Source: Clostridia bacterium (GTDB taxonomy: Bacteria > Bacillota_E > SLMV01 > PUMD01). Taken from it: a stretch of 14,744 nucleotides of DNA. The notes below the pieces were generated by a model. The model worked only from the letters and a program-made list of their open reading frames with translations. It was not told where the DNA came from and did not search any database. Below, piece by piece: positions 13,836 to 14,744 of the stretch; the stretch's first letter is position 1, and each line of letters begins with the position of its first letter. The stretch lies in the NCBI GenBank assembly GCA_003563755.1, contig PWUB01000056.1, forward strand, positions 1-14,744, given 5' to 3'. A program made the position numbers and the translations under genes.

Positions 13836-14707
13836 CCGTGTCCGACGACCCCCGCGAAGGCGCCCAGGGGTATGCGCAAGGCTCCGAACGTCCCGGAGTG
13901 ATGTCCGCGCTTCTGGAGCGAGCCAGCGTGCGCAAGTTTGCGGAGCGTGAGGTACCAGTCGAGGTGGTAGAGGCCGTGGTACGTGCGGGTCAGCAGGCTC
14001 CCTTCACGGGCCAGATGTATTCAGTGGTGGTCACCACGGACCGGCAGCGACGCAGGATCCTCGCTGAGAGTTTCGGGCGCCTCGCGTCAGCCGCTCCGGT
14101 ATTTGCCCTCATATGCGTAGACTTTCGGAAACTGGAGAAGTTCATCGCGGCCCGCGGCAGGGAGAATCGAACGGATGATCTCAGCTTGCTGTTTCTCGGC
14201 ATACAGGATGCCGCCTACATGGGTGCGAATATGGTGTTGGCGGCACAAGCCCACGGTCTAGGCAGCTGTTTCCTGGGTGCTGCCCCGTTTGTCGCCCCGC
14301 AGCTCTGCGAGTTCTTTGCTCTTCCTGAGAGAGTGTATCCTTTGGTCGGCCTGGTCATGGGCTACCCCGACGAAAATCCACCCCCGCGCCCCCGCGTTCC
14401 CCTCGAATGCGTGCTTCACTGGGAGAGTTACCGGGATCTGGATGAAGAGGACGTCGCTACAGCCCTGGGTGTCATGGATGCAGGTCTCATTCGTGAGGGC
14501 TACTACAGCAGGCTCAACGCCGTCATCCCACCGCCCGAGGGAGGAGATGACCCGGTGAGTCGGGATGAATACGGCTGGGGAGAGCATGTGGCCCGTAAGT
14601 ACAGTCGAGGCAGGATAGGCCGCGATGGCGTTGCGAACATGCTTCGCGAACAGGGAATCGAGGTAGAGGGTTGTGAGAATGAAGAAGGGGTGGGCGTCGC
14701 TGAGTAG
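13832..14707 (+). CDS. nitroreductase-family FMN oxidoreductase
   Basis: 291 residues. ATG 13832 overlaps the previous stop (ATGA) with GAGGG just upstream. A start at ATG 13901 would remove a nonconserved 23-residue head. The flavin-binding signature LLERASVRKFAEREVPVEVV (27-46) is followed by RAGQQAPFTGQMYSVVVTTD (51-70), DLSLLFLGIQDAAYMGANMV (114-133), HGLGSCFLGAAPFV and VGLVMGYPDENPPPRPRVPL, with a long C-terminal extension typical of NfsA-like members (YGWGEHVARKYSRGR). It probably uses NAD(P)H with FMN as a dimer in the cytoplasm. The physiological acceptor is unknown; family members reduce nitro groups, flavins, quinones or enoates. Tight coupling to the PLP enzyme suggests a shared pathway. 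The gene ends 37 bp before the window edge. Confidence 0.88.
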   Translation: MTVSDDPREGAQGYAQGSERPGVMSALLERASVRKFAEREVPVEVVEAVVRAGQQAPFTGQMYSVVVTTDRQRRRILAESFGRLASAAPVFALICVDFRKLEKFIAARGRENRTDDLSLLFLGIQDAAYMGANMVLAAQAHGLGSCFLGAAPFVAPQLCEFFALPERVYPLVGLVMGYPDENPPPRPRVPLECVLHWESYRDLDEEDVATALGVMDAGLIREGYYSRLNAVIPPPEGGDDPVSRDEYGWGEHVARKYSRGRIGRDGVANMLREQGIEVEGCENEEGVGVAE

Positions 14708-14744
14708 AATTTAGCAGGAGAGGCCGGTTCCGCTGGGGTTGAGG

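Overview
The window is bacterial protein-coding DNA of moderately high G+C (about 58-60% by eye). It has short intergenic gaps, Shine-Dalgarno sites of the GGAGG type, several GTG/TTG starts and many ATGA/GTGA stop-start overlaps. Three things suggest an anaerobic, fermentative or syntrophic bacterium: a split biotin-dependent carboxyltransferase with a sodium-pump-type small membrane subunit, an ATP-yielding succinyl-CoA synthetase, and a class III CoA transferase. The phylum cannot be read from this window. I see no tRNA, rRNA, CRISPR array, insertion sequence or phage gene.

Layout. (1) 1-2769, plus strand: a good sigma70-type promoter drives two coupled genes for exported proteins. The second looks like a lipase-fold protein that has lost its nucleophile motif and carries a C-terminal PKD domain. 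(2) 2770-4052: two stem-loops, then a 22-codon ORF with a strong ribosome binding site. Its stop overlaps the start of a HExxxH zinc-metallopeptidase-like gene. (3) 4053-4680: a structured 3' region, an otherwise unexplained 300 bp, a 69-residue CopZ-like heavy-metal-binding protein and a strong convergent hairpin. (4) 4698-6926, minus strand: an operon transcribed as OadG-like membrane subunit, biotin carrier protein (with an unusual ALKL biotinylation site), carboxyltransferase. The OadG-like gene shows signs of frame disruption. (5) 6927-7175: divergent control region. (6) 7176-8834, plus strand: YtcJ-type amidohydrolase. (7) 8835-9288: a 454-bp gap with a 14-bp stem-loop and possible pseudoknot, followed by a Trp-rich 71-codon ORF that overlaps the start of sucC. 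(8) 9289-14707, plus strand: sucC, sucD, class III CoA transferase, threonine-synthase-family enzyme and nitroreductase, closely spaced and probably co-transcribed.

How the genes may work together. The carboxyltransferase module moves CO2 between an oxoacid and biotin and may be tied to a Na+ pump, although no beta subunit lies here. SucCD makes ATP from succinyl-CoA (or a related acyl-CoA), and the CoA transferase could feed or drain that thioester pool. The PLP enzyme and the flavoenzyme are coupled to each other, and their metabolic tie to the CoA genes is unknown. The most interesting unexplained elements are the structured RNA plus small ORF ahead of sucC, the short ORF coupled to the metallopeptidase, and the apparent pseudo-lipase/PKD secreted pair.
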